From: Stenotrophomonas tumulicola
Lineage (GTDB): Bacteria; Pseudomonadota; Gammaproteobacteria; Xanthomonadales; Xanthomonadaceae
Direction of reading: 5' to 3'
Assembly (NCBI RefSeq): GCF_014117215.1
Contig: NZ_JACGXS010000001.1
Location: 992,001 to 1,056,000, forward strand
DNA length: 64,000 bases
The notes beneath the pieces are model-generated. The model ran no database searches, was not told the DNA's origin, and was given only the letters and a program-made list of their open reading frames with translations. Below are positions 28,626 to 37,980 of this stretch, piece by piece (the stretch's first letter is position 1; the number at the start of each line of letters is the position of its first letter). The position numbers were made by a program, and so were the translations under genes.

Positions 28626-29498
28626 TTAGTTCAGGACCTCAACGGAATGGAAGCGGAGCTGACCATCCCAATCCTTGTCGACGGCTACCTGCGCTCGTGC
28701 ACGGCTTGCTTCGAGCGCTGCGAAGTCAATGTCAGCAATCGCCCACTCCTGATCGTCGGAGGTCGCTGCGAGCACGCCGTCACTGGGGAAGCCATGGTCC
28801 ATCGGTGAGAGGATCATTGCCTCACCGGTGTTGACATCAAGCGCTTCACTCCAGTCGGCGACGCCAGCGGTGACCGCCTTTGCCACGAACATCCGATTCT
28901 CAAGCGCTCGCGCTCGGCACCCAACATCGACACGGGTGGCACCGGCGTCGGTGTCGGTGCAACTTGGCACCAACAGCAAGCGCACCCCTGCCTCCTGCTG
29001 GAGGCGAACAGGAAGCGGAAATTCGCTGTCATAGCAAACCGCAATCCCGACACGCTTTCCGTCCTGCTCAAACGCCGCGATGCGATCGCCAGGCTCGATG
29101 ACAACTGCCTGCTTCTCGAAGCCAGTAAGCTGAAGCTTGTCCTGCCATCCGCTGCGACCATCAGCTGTGAACCACCAGGCACGGTTGCGATACATCCCAT
29201 GGGATGTTGCGGTGAGGAACGTTCCTGCCTGGATGGTCATTCCCAGTTCGACAGCCAAGGTGCTATAGAGCTCACACCATGCGCTCTGATAGATCTGGAG
29301 CGACTCCAGGGTGGACCTCAGGCTAAGCTGAAGAGCTTCTGGAAGAGTCGAACCCAGTTCCAGCGACAGGTATTCCGGAAGTACTGCAAGCTCAACTCCT
29401 TGTTCCCGTGCGTCATTCAGAATTCGGCGCTGGCGCGCAGCGAACTCGGCAAAGGTCTTCGGACGACCGATCACGTACTTAGCTGCTGCAATCTTCAT
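28626..29498 (-). CDS. Nitrilase-superfamily carbon-nitrogen hydrolase
   Basis: A 290-residue protein starting at 29498, where the ATG overlaps the stop of the GNAT gene (ATGA) and GGAGG lies six to seven bases before. The Glu-Lys-Cys triad is visible: E42 in VLPEYL, K121 in WQDKLQLTGFE, C155 in IAVCYDSEFP. The family cleaves nitriles or amides, or makes N-acyl compounds; the substrate here is unknown. It shares an operon with SnoaL, GNAT and NDH-2 genes, so it may act on a small amide or amine product. Confidence 0.88.
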   Translation of the reverse strand: MKIAAAKYVIGRPKTFAEFAARQRRILNDAREQGVELAVLPEYLSLELGSTLPEALQLSLRSTLESLQIYQSAWCELYSTLAVELGMTIQAGTFLTATSHGMYRNRAWWFTADGRSGWQDKLQLTGFEKQAVVIEPGDRIAAFEQDGKRVGIAVCYDSEFPLPVRLQQEAGVRLLLVPSCTDTDAGATRVDVGCRARALENRMFVAKAVTAGVADWSEALDVNTGEAMILSPMDHGFPSDGVLAATSDDQEWAIADIDFAALEASRARAQVAVDKDWDGQLRFHSVEVLN

Positions 29499-30100
29499 GT
29501 AACGTCCTCCAAGGAACGGAGCCAAAGTGAAAGTGTCTGCTCGGTTTCGTGCGTGGCCCCATGCTGCCGCCAAGGAAGAGCGACCTTCATCGCGCTCTGT
29601 TGTGCATACCCACGGCGAGTCCAGAAGCCTTCATTGCTTCGATATCCAGGTGGCCTAAGCGGATCAGTCTCCGACCGAACCACCGACGCGAAAGAAGACC
29701 ACTTGAAGCCCTTTCGTCGGGCTTGCTCCTCTCTTCGATCAAAGAAGACGTGGCCCAAGCCAGCTCCTCTGTACTCCGGCCTCAGTACGGACTCCCCGCA
29801 GTAGAAGACTTCTTCTGGCCGGGGACCGTGCTCCTGGAAGGGACGAATGAAAGCGGCATCGGCGCTCAACAAAGGAAGGCCAGTCGATGCACCTACAACG
29901 TCCCTTCCATCCCTGGCCAGGACAACGATGCCCCCGTCAGACGTCGCATAATTGCGGAGGTAGTGACGCTCATAGTCCATGTCTCCTTCGTACAGGTAGG
30001 GATAGCTACTGAATATCTCGATCCGCAACTGAGCGACGCGATCGAGCCAGTCCTCGATTTCGGTGCCGACCAGTACCTCTACTCGCACGTTGGTAGCCAT
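29495..30100 (-). CDS. GNAT-family N-acetyltransferase
   Basis: A 201-residue protein from the ATG at 30100, one base after the SnoaL stop (TGAAATG); the longer frame to 30298 overlaps the SnoaL gene fully and is rejected. The acetyl-CoA binding motif is seen as VLRPEYRGAGLGHVFFDRREEQARRKGF. Its substrate is unknown. Coupled translation with the genes on both sides suggests it works in the same small pathway as the nitrilase. Confidence 0.85.
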   Translation of the reverse strand: MATNVRVEVLVGTEIEDWLDRVAQLRIEIFSSYPYLYEGDMDYERHYLRNYATSDGGIVVLARDGRDVVGASTGLPLLSADAAFIRPFQEHGPRPEEVFYCGESVLRPEYRGAGLGHVFFDRREEQARRKGFKWSSFASVVRSETDPLRPPGYRSNEGFWTRRGYAQQSAMKVALPWRQHGATHETEQTLSLWLRSLEDVT

Positions 30101-30101
30101 T

Positions 30102-30509
30102 TCAGGGCGCCTTGTGGACCTGGGAAATCCAGTCCTCCAGGTTGTAGTAGTTGGTGACGCGCGCAATCTTTCCATCACGGATGTCAAAGAACGCGCCACC
30201 GGGAAGAACATAGATCTGCCCTGCCGCTGCAGGGAGACCTTCGTCCGTGTGGTGGTAGAGTCCGTGCACCACGTACTCCGCGCCGGCACGCGCACCATCG
30301 CTGCTGTACATCACCACGATGTCGTGAAGCTGCTCGCTGTAGCAGGAATCCATGCGGCTCAGGAACGCGCGGAATGCGTCGATCCCTACTTCGCGACTCC
30401 CCTGATTTAGATCGTGCACAACGTCATCAGTGAGCATCGAGAGCATCGCGTCGCGATCACCGCGGTTGAATGCCTGGTAGTACTCTTCGATGTAGTTGAA
30501 CTTGCTCAT
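30102..30509 (-). CDS. SnoaL/NTF2-like small protein
   Basis: A 135-residue ketosteroid-isomerase-like fold protein: FNYIEEYYQAFNRGDRDAMLSMLTDDVVHD at the front and the closing strand pattern GGAFFDIRDGKIARVTNYYNLEDW are typical. Such proteins may be isomerases, cyclases or binding proteins. GGAG is six bases before the ATG. It is the first gene of a four-gene operon, 51 bp downstream of a LysR-type box that also occurs upstream of adhC. Confidence 0.85.
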   Translation of the reverse strand: MSKFNYIEEYYQAFNRGDRDAMLSMLTDDVVHDLNQGSREVGIDAFRAFLSRMDSCYSEQLHDIVVMYSSDGARAGAEYVVHGLYHHTDEGLPAAAGQIYVLPGGAFFDIRDGKIARVTNYYNLEDWISQVHKAP

Positions 30510-30559
30510 CAGGTTCTCCGGTCAGGTGAGGGTGTGGAGGAATTCTGGAGACCTGAAGA

Positions 30560-30611
30560 ATTGTTGTATATGGAATTGATAGGATTTCATAATTCCCTGA
30601 AATGGAATAAT
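30560..30611. promoter_or_regulatory. LysR-type box, copy 2 (between SnoaL operon and LysR gene)
   Basis: The partner of 27179-27230, with the same core and the same ATTCC-N7-GGAAT dyad. It sits 50 bp upstream of the SnoaL start and 29 bp upstream of the divergent LysR gene, the classic position for a LysR operator serving both directions. Confidence 0.7.
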
Positions 30612-30640
30612 ATGAGCCCAACGACCATGGGGGCCTTGAG

Positions 30641-31600
30641 ATGAACAGCGAGCTGGATCTTCTAAAGACGTTTAGGGCCGCGGCTGAGGCGCCGAGCTTT
30701 CGTGAGGCCGCTGTTCGACTGGGAAGCTCTCCTCAGGCCATCACCCGAGCGATACAGGCCCTTGAAAGTCATTACGGGGAGCTGTTGTTCCACCGAAGCA
30801 CACGCCAGGTTCGCATCACGGCCTTTGGGGAGGATCTCTTACATCAGCTGCGGCCGGCGCTTGAGGGCTTAGACAAGCTGTGGCGCCCGCGAACCAAGGC
30901 GACGGCCTCACAGATTGTGGGCACAGTCCGAATTAGTGCCCCTCACAGCATGGGCTCCAGGGCAGTTCTTGCCGCCTTGGATACAGTGACCCAAAGTCAC
31001 CCGGGAATTGTCTTGGACGTTCGCTTAAGCGATCGGGTTGCAGACGCTGTCGATGAAGGGATCGATGTCGGAATCCGCGTCGGCTTCATGCGTGATAGCA
31101 GATTCATTGCGAAGAAGGCAGGAGAGATGCGACTGCACATCGTTGGCTCCCCCGCACTTGTAGAGAGAATCGGAGCACCAGCGGAGACTAGCGAGCTCTC
31201 GCGGTTTCCACTGGTTGCATCGGTGGACATCAATACAGGCAGGCCCTGGCGCTGGTACCTGGCTGGAGGCGTACAGGTGGCGCCGACAGCACCGGTCTTC
31301 ATTGCAGACAATGCCGACATGGAGATGGCAGGGGTCATTGCGGGCTTGGGGTTTGCCCAACTTGCTGATTACATGGCTGCCCCACTCATTCAGTCAGGTG
31401 TTCTGCAGCGTGTGATGGAAGAATTCGATCCTGCGCCGTGGGGCTTGTACGTCTATCGGCCTCAACGCGGCCCAGTCTCACCTCGCGTCAGAGTAGTTTT
31501 CGATGCACTCCATTCCGCCGTCGGAGCACTACCAAGCCTTACGCAGATGGCGCCCTCCCCCACCTCGGCCCTAACGCCATCCAAAGCAGGGAAGCGCTAA
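30641..31600 (+). CDS. LysR-family transcriptional regulator
   Basis: A 319-residue protein with the N-terminal winged helix (2-60; SFREAAVRLGSSPQAITRAIQALESHYGELLFHRSTRQV) and a two-lobed periplasmic-binding-like effector domain (about 90-300). It is divergent from the SnoaL operon and both share a LysR-type box. A second copy of the box upstream of adhC suggests it also controls formaldehyde oxidation. The effector is unknown; formaldehyde-derived or amine compounds are plausible guesses from the target genes. Confidence 0.92.
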   Translation: MNSELDLLKTFRAAAEAPSFREAAVRLGSSPQAITRAIQALESHYGELLFHRSTRQVRITAFGEDLLHQLRPALEGLDKLWRPRTKATASQIVGTVRISAPHSMGSRAVLAALDTVTQSHPGIVLDVRLSDRVADAVDEGIDVGIRVGFMRDSRFIAKKAGEMRLHIVGSPALVERIGAPAETSELSRFPLVASVDINTGRPWRWYLAGGVQVAPTAPVFIADNADMEMAGVIAGLGFAQLADYMAAPLIQSGVLQRVMEEFDPAPWGLYVYRPQRGPVSPRVRVVFDALHSAVGALPSLTQMAPSPTSALTPSKAGKR

Positions 31601-31636
31601 TGCCGAGTCGCTTGGCCGCTCTCTGATACGGGATCT

Positions 31637-31671
31637 GGCCGCCATGAGCGCCAGGGACGCTCATGGTGGCC
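31637..31671. terminator. Bidirectional hairpin between lysR and uvrA2
   Basis: Inverted arms of 14 bases (GGCCGCCATGAGCG and CGCTCATGGTGGCC, one mismatch) around a 7-nt loop, followed by AAAA on the plus strand. It lies between two convergent genes and can end both transcripts. Confidence 0.65.
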
Positions 31672-31685
31672 AAAAGAGCGTCGGG

Positions 31686-34382
31686 TCAACCCGCGCGGGC
31701 GAGTTCCTCAGCCAAGAAGGGGGCGGTACGGCTTCTCTTCACGCGAGCGACCTGTTTTGGAGTTCCTGCCGCCACGATCTGCCCGCCCGCATCACCGGCA
31801 CCTGGACCCACGTCGATTACCCAATCCGCCTGAGCAACGGCACGCATGTCGTGCTCAATCATGACCACCGTATTGCCGGCATCAACGAGCCGCTGGAGCT
31901 GCACAAGCAGCCTATCCGCGTCCGAGGCATGGAGGCCCGTAGTGGGTTCATCCAGGACATACAGTGTCCGCCCGCGCTGGCTTCGTTGAAGCTCTGTGGC
32001 CAGCTTGATGCGCTGCGCTTCACCACCCGATAGCTCGGTAGCCGGCTGGCCCAGTCGAAGGTATCCAAGGCCAATCTCCTTCAGCAACTGAAGTGGGCGA
32101 GCGATCGCGTCCTCATCGCCAAAGAATTCACGTGCATCCTCGACAGTCATCCGCAGAACGTCTGCAATGTTCTTACCGTTCCAAAGCACCTTCAGCGTAG
32201 CTTCGTTGTATCGCGCACCGTGGCACGTTGGGCACGGTGCATAGACGCTAGGCATAAACAGCAGCTCGACGCTCACGAACCCCTCCCCTTCGCACGTCTC
32301 ACAACGTCCCTTGGCCACGTTGAAGGAGAATCGACCTGCGTCGTAACGTCGACGCCGCGCATCTGGTGTTGCGGCAAACAGCTTTCGAACATGATCGAAA
32401 AGGCCGGTGTAAGTCGCGAGATTCGATCGCGGCGTCCGTCCGATTGGCTTCTGATCAACCTGGACGAGACGCTGAATAGCATCGACATCTCCGCCGAGGT
32501 GTCCCCCTGTCGTCTCGATGACGGTTGGCCCGTCTGCTGCCCCCGTTTCCACCGCGTCGTCTTCAGGCTCGTGTCCAAGTTGAAGCATCATCAGCTCCGG
32601 CAACGCTTGGGCGACGAGGCTGGACTTGCCCGATCCCGAAATCCCGGTCACCGCGGTGAGGATGCCCAGAGGTATCTTCGCATCAATGCGCTTCAGGTTG
32701 TGACGCTGGATGCCCTGAAGTTCCAGCCAACCACTCGCTTGACGCTCTTGGCCACTAGGGGGCGGGACCTTGTCAAAGAGGTACAACGCGGTACGTGACT
32801 CGTCGATGTCACGAAGACCATCCGGCTCTCCGCTGTAGAGCACTTTGCCGCCCCGCTCTCCCGCCTCAGGCCCAACATCCACCAACCACTGGGCACGGCG
32901 CATCAGCTCCAGATCGTGCTCCACAACAAATACGGAATTACCACCGTCGCGGAGGCGGTCCAAGGCGTCATAGAGAGCCTGGCTGTCGGAGGGATGAAGA
33001 CCTGCCGACGGCTCGTCCAACACGTACACCACGCCAAAGAGCAGCGAGCTCAACTGCGTGGCGAGTCTCAATCGCTGCAGCTCGCCAGCGGACAATGTCG
33101 GCGTAGCGCGATCCAAAGTTAGATAGCCAAGCCCAAGGCCACGCAACTGACTGATTCGGCTCATCACTCCACTAGCGAGGCGCTGCGCGGCCAGGCGCTT
33201 CTCCTCCGACAGCGCTGAGGTGCGGCGGACGTCAGGAGACACCGCGTGGACCGCCCGCCCACTGGCCGCCCTATCGGCGCGATCACGACGGGTGGCTTCC
33301 TTGTTCGCCTTGCCCCCGCCAGCATGAGCACTGAAGTCTCCTTGAGAAATGGGCTCGAGCAGGGAAGCCAGTTGGTCAAGAGGCATCTGCATGAATTGAC
33401 CAATGTCCACACCCGCAAATGTCACTGACAGCGACTCTGCCTTAAGGCGCTTGCCATGGCAGGTGGGACAAAGCTTACCCTCCATGTATCGCGATACGCG
33501 GCGCCTCATCAGGGCACTTTGCGTGTTAGCAAACGTGTGCAGGACATACCTACGGGCGCCAGTGAAGGTTCCCATGTAGCTCGGCTCAGTTTTACGCTTC
33601 AGGGCCGCACGCGTCTCCGCCGGCGTGAACCCAGCATAGACCGGCACAGTGGGCGACTCCTCGGTAAACAGAATCCAATCGCGGTCTTTCTTGGGAAGGT
33701 CCTTCCAAGGCCTATCAATGTCGTAGCCCAGCGTCACCAGAATGTCGCGAAGGTTCTGCCCGTGCCATGCAGGTGGCCACGAAGCAATGGCACGCTCACG
33801 GATGCTCAGCTTTGGATCCGGCACCATGAGGGCCTCTGTCACCTCGTACACATGGCCAAGGCCATGGCAGGTCGCGCATGCGCCCTGGGGAGTATTGGGT
33901 GAGAAGTCCTCGGCATAAAGCATAGGCTGATCAGCCGGATATGCTCCCGCGCGGGAATACATCATACGAATGAGGCTGGATAGCGTGGTGACGCTACCCA
34001 CCGAAGATCGCGCATTGCTGGCACCACGCTGCTGCTGCAGCGCTACTGCCGGCGGGAGTCCATCGATGGAGTCAACATCAGGGACGCCTGCCTGATCGAT
34101 TAGGCGTCGAGCATAGGGAGCAACGGACTCAAAGTACCTCCTTTGAGCTTCCGCATAGATTGTCCCGAATGCAAGAGATGACTTCCCGGAACCGGATACA
34201 CCGGAAAAGACGACCAGTGCGTTGCGAGGAATTGAGACATCAACGTCTCTAAGGTTGTTCTCACGCGCACCGCGCACCTCTACAAGGCCGCTTGCTGCGA
34301 CACTGCAGGAAGCTTCACCGAATGTGGCGTTTGGCATGTGCATGTCTCTGTAGGTTGTAGACGTTAAGTTCAGCTGGATCAC
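31686..34382 (-). CDS. Class II UvrA paralogue (UvrA2)
   Basis: An 898-residue UvrA-like ABC ATPase. Two Walker A loops (GVSGSGKSS and GISGSGKSS), two signature/Walker B regions (LSAGELQRLRLA...VLDEPSAGLH; LSGGEAQRIKLA...VLDEPTTGLH) and zinc modules (CATCHG, CPTCHGKRL, CETCEGEG, CPTCHGARYN) are intact. It is shorter than housekeeping UvrA, as in class II paralogues linked to tolerance of crosslinks or DNA-binding drugs. The start used is a GTG overlapping the rarA stop (GTGA); an ATG at 34343 is possible. It is last in the DUF3422-fghA-ndh-rarA-uvrA2 operon, which points to repair of formaldehyde damage. Confidence 0.88.
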   Translation of the reverse strand: MIQLNLTSTTYRDMHMPNATFGEASCSVAASGLVEVRGARENNLRDVDVSIPRNALVVFSGVSGSGKSSLAFGTIYAEAQRRYFESVAPYARRLIDQAGVPDVDSIDGLPPAVALQQQRGASNARSSVGSVTTLSSLIRMMYSRAGAYPADQPMLYAEDFSPNTPQGACATCHGLGHVYEVTEALMVPDPKLSIRERAIASWPPAWHGQNLRDILVTLGYDIDRPWKDLPKKDRDWILFTEESPTVPVYAGFTPAETRAALKRKTEPSYMGTFTGARRYVLHTFANTQSALMRRRVSRYMEGKLCPTCHGKRLKAESLSVTFAGVDIGQFMQMPLDQLASLLEPISQGDFSAHAGGGKANKEATRRDRADRAASGRAVHAVSPDVRRTSALSEEKRLAAQRLASGVMSRISQLRGLGLGYLTLDRATPTLSAGELQRLRLATQLSSLLFGVVYVLDEPSAGLHPSDSQALYDALDRLRDGGNSVFVVEHDLELMRRAQWLVDVGPEAGERGGKVLYSGEPDGLRDIDESRTALYLFDKVPPPSGQERQASGWLELQGIQRHNLKRIDAKIPLGILTAVTGISGSGKSSLVAQALPELMMLQLGHEPEDDAVETGAADGPTVIETTGGHLGGDVDAIQRLVQVDQKPIGRTPRSNLATYTGLFDHVRKLFAATPDARRRRYDAGRFSFNVAKGRCETCEGEGFVSVELLFMPSVYAPCPTCHGARYNEATLKVLWNGKNIADVLRMTVEDAREFFGDEDAIARPLQLLKEIGLGYLRLGQPATELSGGEAQRIKLATELQRSQRGRTLYVLDEPTTGLHASDADRLLVQLQRLVDAGNTVVMIEHDMRAVAQADWVIDVGPGAGDAGGQIVAAGTPKQVARVKRSRTAPFLAEELARAG

Positions 34383-35707
34383 TGGCCCGAAGAGGGATCG
34401 GCTTCGGTTTGCGATGCCTCTTCATCCAAGGCTCGCTGCCATGCCTGTCTCTCAGCCAAGGCGCGCTCAGCTCCCCGATCAGTGGGCCGATACCAGTTCG
34501 GCCTCTCCACACCCTCCGGCAGGTACGTCTGTCCAGCTGCGTAGCCGTCTGGCTCATGATGCGCGTAGCGATATGCTTGTCGATACCCCATCTGCCTCAT
34601 AAGCTTCGCTGGAGCATTCCGAAGATGCATGGGAACTGGTAATGATCCGTGCTCCTTGACGAAGGCCCTTGCTAGATCCCAAGCCGCATAGGACGCATTC
34701 GACTTGGGGGAGAGCGCCAGATAGGTCGCAGCCTGGGCCAAGACAATTTCACCTTCAGGAGAGCCAAGTCGCTCATACGCCTGCGCAGCGTGGATGGCCA
34801 AGTGCAGAGCGCCCGGATCAGCATTTCCGATATCTTCGCTTGCCATAACAATCATTCGACGTGTGACCTGGCTCACGTCCCCGCCCCCATCCAGAATGCG
34901 CGCTAGCCAGTAGAGGGAGGCGTCGGGATCAGAGCCACGCAGTGATTTGTGAAACGCGGAGAGCTGCCAATAGAACTCGTCCCCGCCCTTATCGAATCGA
35001 CGCAGTGACGGGCTGGTGGAGCGCTTGGCAAACTCAAGATCCACCTCTTCCACCCGCTTCTCAGAGGCCGCAGTTGAGACCTGCTCGAGAAGATTCAGGA
35101 ATCTGCGGCCATCACCATCAGCGAAGCCCTTCAGCAGCTGCAATGCGGGATCGGAGAGGTCAACGCCTCGCAAGTGAGGTCTGGCGCGTTCGTAGAGCTT
35201 CTCAAGATCTGCGTCAGACAGAGGCTCAAGTGTGTACACCTGCGCGCGCGAAAGCAGCGCCGAGTTAACGGCCAGTCCTGGATGCTCTGTGGTGCCGCCC
35301 ACCAGCGTGAGTAGCCCTGATTCAACGTGAGGTAGCAGCGCATCCTGCTGGGCCTTGTTGAACCGGTGAATTTCGTCGACGAAAAGTACCGTGGAGCGAC
35401 CGCGGACGTCGAGTTCGGCCCGCGCATCATCAATGGCCTGCCTGATGTCCTTTACCCCGGCGAGTACGGCGGAGATCGCAATGAAGTGACTGTCAGTCAC
35501 CATCGCTGCGAGGCGCCCCAGGGTGGTCTTACCGACGCCCGGGGGCCCCCACATGATGAAGGAGTGCAGACTTCTTGCTTCAAAGGCAAGACGCAAAGGC
35601 TTCCCCGGCCCCAGCAGGTGTTGCTGCCCAACGAACTCGTCGAGAGACTTCGGTCGTAGCAGTTCGGCCAGTGGTGCCCTTGGTTTCGCTGTGAATAGAT
35701 CTGCCAA
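34379..35707 (-). CDS. rarA: RarA/MgsA replication-associated AAA ATPase
   Basis: A 442-residue clamp-loader-like ATPase. Walker A GPPGVGKTT (about 54-62), Walker B VLFVDEIHRFNKAQQDALLPHVE and the VNSALLSRAQ sensor segment are clear, with the tetramer domain toward the C-terminus. RarA acts at stalled replication forks. The start is a TTG with a strong AAGGAG six bases upstream; no ATG nearby fits as well. It overlaps uvrA2 by four bases. It lies in a formaldehyde/repair operon, not in the usual lolA-serS setting, so it is probably an accessory copy. Confidence 0.9.
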   Translation of the reverse strand: MADLFTAKPRAPLAELLRPKSLDEFVGQQHLLGPGKPLRLAFEARSLHSFIMWGPPGVGKTTLGRLAAMVTDSHFIAISAVLAGVKDIRQAIDDARAELDVRGRSTVLFVDEIHRFNKAQQDALLPHVESGLLTLVGGTTEHPGLAVNSALLSRAQVYTLEPLSDADLEKLYERARPHLRGVDLSDPALQLLKGFADGDGRRFLNLLEQVSTAASEKRVEEVDLEFAKRSTSPSLRRFDKGGDEFYWQLSAFHKSLRGSDPDASLYWLARILDGGGDVSQVTRRMIVMASEDIGNADPGALHLAIHAAQAYERLGSPEGEIVLAQAATYLALSPKSNASYAAWDLARAFVKEHGSLPVPMHLRNAPAKLMRQMGYRQAYRYAHHEPDGYAAGQTYLPEGVERPNWYRPTDRGAERALAERQAWQRALDEEASQTEADPSSGQ

Positions 35708-35761
35708 GGTGTTCTCCTTCGGGAAGTCAGTTGCGAGTGTGCATTCAGAGCGTCTTGGCCC

Positions 35762-37066
35762 CTATTTCAGCTTCCCATCCAATGAGCCGCTTGTGGCATT
35801 GCTTGCTTTTTCACGGAGGATGATGCGAGCCCCTCTGTATCCAACGCTGTGATTCCATACCCAGCTCATTGCGACGCTCAGGCGATTTCGCACTCCGATA
35901 AGGAAGTAGATGTGAGCGAGCTTCCAGATCCACCATGCGATTCCTCCGCTCAGCTTTAGCTTCCCCATATCGATTACTGCAAGGCTGCGTCCAATCGTGG
36001 CGAGGTTGCCCTGGTGCCGGTACTTGAATGCAGCGGTCCTCCGCGCCCCTGTTATCAGCCCTTCAATCTGGCCCGCGACGTACTTGCCTTGCTGCTTGGC
36101 CGCCGGCGCGATTCCAGGAACGGTCTTTCCGTCCGCAGTGGCTGATGAAGCAGTGTCCCCGATCACGAAAATGTTGGGGGAACCAGGCACCGTTAGATCA
36201 GGGCCGACGATTGCGCGCCCCGCCCGATCTGATTCGGTGTCGAGCCAACGTGCGGCTGGAGACGCCTGAACTCCCGCTGCCCAGACGATTGTGGATGCCG
36301 CCAGCTTCTTGCCATTGAGCATCACCCCATCAGAGGCGCACTCGGTGACAGGGGCCCCCAACAAAACGGATACCCCAAGCTTCTCGAGGGCGCGCCTCGT
36401 GTACTCGGAGAGCTTTTCAGGAAAGACGGGGAGCAGCCGCGGACCCGCCTCAATGAGAAATACCCGGGTTTTGCTGGGATCAACTGACCGAAAGTCATCC
36501 TGCAGCGTGCCACGCGCCAGCTCCGCGATGGTTCCGGCAAGCTCGACACCTGTAGGCCCACCACCAATGATCACAAAGGTTTGAAGGGCCTCTCGAACCT
36601 CGGGATCATTGCAGAGCTCCGCTTGCTCGAACGCGCTCAAGATCCTGCCTCGAATGGTTGTTGCATCCTCCAGGCTCTTCAGGCCTGGAGCGTACTTCGA
36701 CCATTCGTCATGCCCAAAGTAGGCATGTGTTGCTCCCGTAGCGAGCACAAGGGTGTCGTAAGGGTATCGAGTGCCGTCCTGAAGGATCACTTGGCGGGCA
36801 GCTTTATCCACACCCTCGACCTCCGCCATGAGGGTTCTGACCTCCGGGCGGTCACGGAACAGATAGCGGATCGGCCATGCGATCTCCGACGGTGACAGTG
36901 ACGCACCAGCCACCTGGTAGAGCAGCGGCTGGAACAAGTGATAGTTCCGCCGGTCAATGATTGTTACATCGACATCCACTCCTTCAAGGTGCGTGGCGGC
37001 CTCCAGTCCGCCGAAGCCCGCCCCAACGATCACAACTTGATGACGATTTCTGGAGGTCTTGATCAC
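35762..37066 (-). CDS. ndh: Type II NADH dehydrogenase (second of two)
   Basis: A 434-residue NDH-2 with FAD loop VVIVGAGFGGLEAA (11-24), the typical YHLFQPLLYQVA segment, NAD loop VIIGGGPTGVELAGTIAEL and C-terminal membrane-binding helices (about 375-410). The start is GTG with AAGGAG upstream; it begins 15 bp after the fghA stop. It is more like standard respiratory NDH-2 than the 27-kb paralogue. In this operon it could recycle NADH made by AdhC. Confidence 0.92.
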   Translation of the reverse strand: MIKTSRNRHQVVIVGAGFGGLEAATHLEGVDVDVTIIDRRNYHLFQPLLYQVAGASLSPSEIAWPIRYLFRDRPEVRTLMAEVEGVDKAARQVILQDGTRYPYDTLVLATGATHAYFGHDEWSKYAPGLKSLEDATTIRGRILSAFEQAELCNDPEVREALQTFVIIGGGPTGVELAGTIAELARGTLQDDFRSVDPSKTRVFLIEAGPRLLPVFPEKLSEYTRRALEKLGVSVLLGAPVTECASDGVMLNGKKLAASTIVWAAGVQASPAARWLDTESDRAGRAIVGPDLTVPGSPNIFVIGDTASSATADGKTVPGIAPAAKQQGKYVAGQIEGLITGARRTAAFKYRHQGNLATIGRSLAVIDMGKLKLSGGIAWWIWKLAHIYFLIGVRNRLSVAMSWVWNHSVGYRGARIILREKASNATSGSLDGKLK

Positions 37067-37081
37067 GGCAGCACTCCTTGG

Positions 37082-37912
37082 TTAGGTGTTCAGCGCCGAT
37101 GCGTGGTGCTTGAGATGATCGGCAATGAAGCTGGAGATGAAGTAGTAGCTATGGTCGTAACCATCGCGAAGGTTCAGCGAAAGCGGATGATTCACCTTGG
37201 CGCATGCATCTTGAAGCAGTTCGGGGCGGAGCTGATTCTGCAAGAAATCATCGCTGAGCCCTTGATCCACGAGCAGGGGCAGGCGCTCCTTTGCATCTGC
37301 AATCAGCTCCACGGCGTCATACTGCCGCCACTGCTCCTGATCTCCCCCCAAGTAGGCCGAAAACGCCTTCTGGCCCCAAGGAGCCTGGGTGGGTGCCACG
37401 ATCGGAGAGAAGGCGGATACGCTGCGATAGCGACCTGGATTTCGCAAAGCGATGACCAAGGCACCGTGGCCGCCCATTGAGTGGCCGCTAATTGAGCGAG
37501 CCTGGCTAACAGGGAAGTTCTTCTCAACGAGAGCAGGCAGCTCACTTACAACGTAGTCATACATGCGGTAGTGGTCGGACCACGGTGCCTCGGTGGCATT
37601 GACGTAGAACCCCGCACCTTGGCCGAGATCGTAAGCTGGATCATCCGCGACGGACTCTCCGCGCGGACTTGTATCCGGAGCAACGATGGCAATGCCATGC
37701 TCAGCAGCGAGCTGCTGCACTGCAGACTTGGTGATGAAGTTCTGCTCTGTGCACGTCAGGCCAGAGAGCCAGTAGAGAACAGGTACCGGGCCGCTGGACG
37801 CCTGCGGAGGGAGATAGACTCCAAACTTCATGGTGCAACCAAGGCTGGATGATTCATGCTGGTAGACGTCCTGCCATCCACCGAAGCTTGCGTGACGCTC
37901 AATGCGTTCCAT
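37082..37912 (-). CDS. fghA: S-formylglutathione hydrolase
   Basis: A 276-residue serine hydrolase (FrmB/FghA, esterase D). The nucleophile elbow GHSMGGHGA, the front segment YWLSGLTCTEQNF and the late YDHSYYFISSFI carrying the His are all present. It splits S-formylglutathione into formate and glutathione, the last step of glutathione-dependent formaldehyde removal. The start has AGAGGAAAG upstream. It shares an operon with DUF3422, NDH-2, RarA and UvrA2, while Gfa and AdhC are made from another operon. Confidence 0.95.
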   Translation of the reverse strand: MERIERHASFGGWQDVYQHESSSLGCTMKFGVYLPPQASSGPVPVLYWLSGLTCTEQNFITKSAVQQLAAEHGIAIVAPDTSPRGESVADDPAYDLGQGAGFYVNATEAPWSDHYRMYDYVVSELPALVEKNFPVSQARSISGHSMGGHGALVIALRNPGRYRSVSAFSPIVAPTQAPWGQKAFSAYLGGDQEQWRQYDAVELIADAKERLPLLVDQGLSDDFLQNQLRPELLQDACAKVNHPLSLNLRDGYDHSYYFISSFIADHLKHHASALNT

Positions 37913-37980
37913 TGTTCTTTCCTCTGAGTTGAATTTGATAGGCCATCTATCGCGAATCGAATGTGGCCTTAAGCGAGGCT

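Noticed and set aside
29495..30298. Longer 267-residue form of the GNAT protein
   Set aside because: The extra N-terminal part is antisense-quality sequence lying fully within the SnoaL gene; the ATG at 30100 directly after the SnoaL stop is better.
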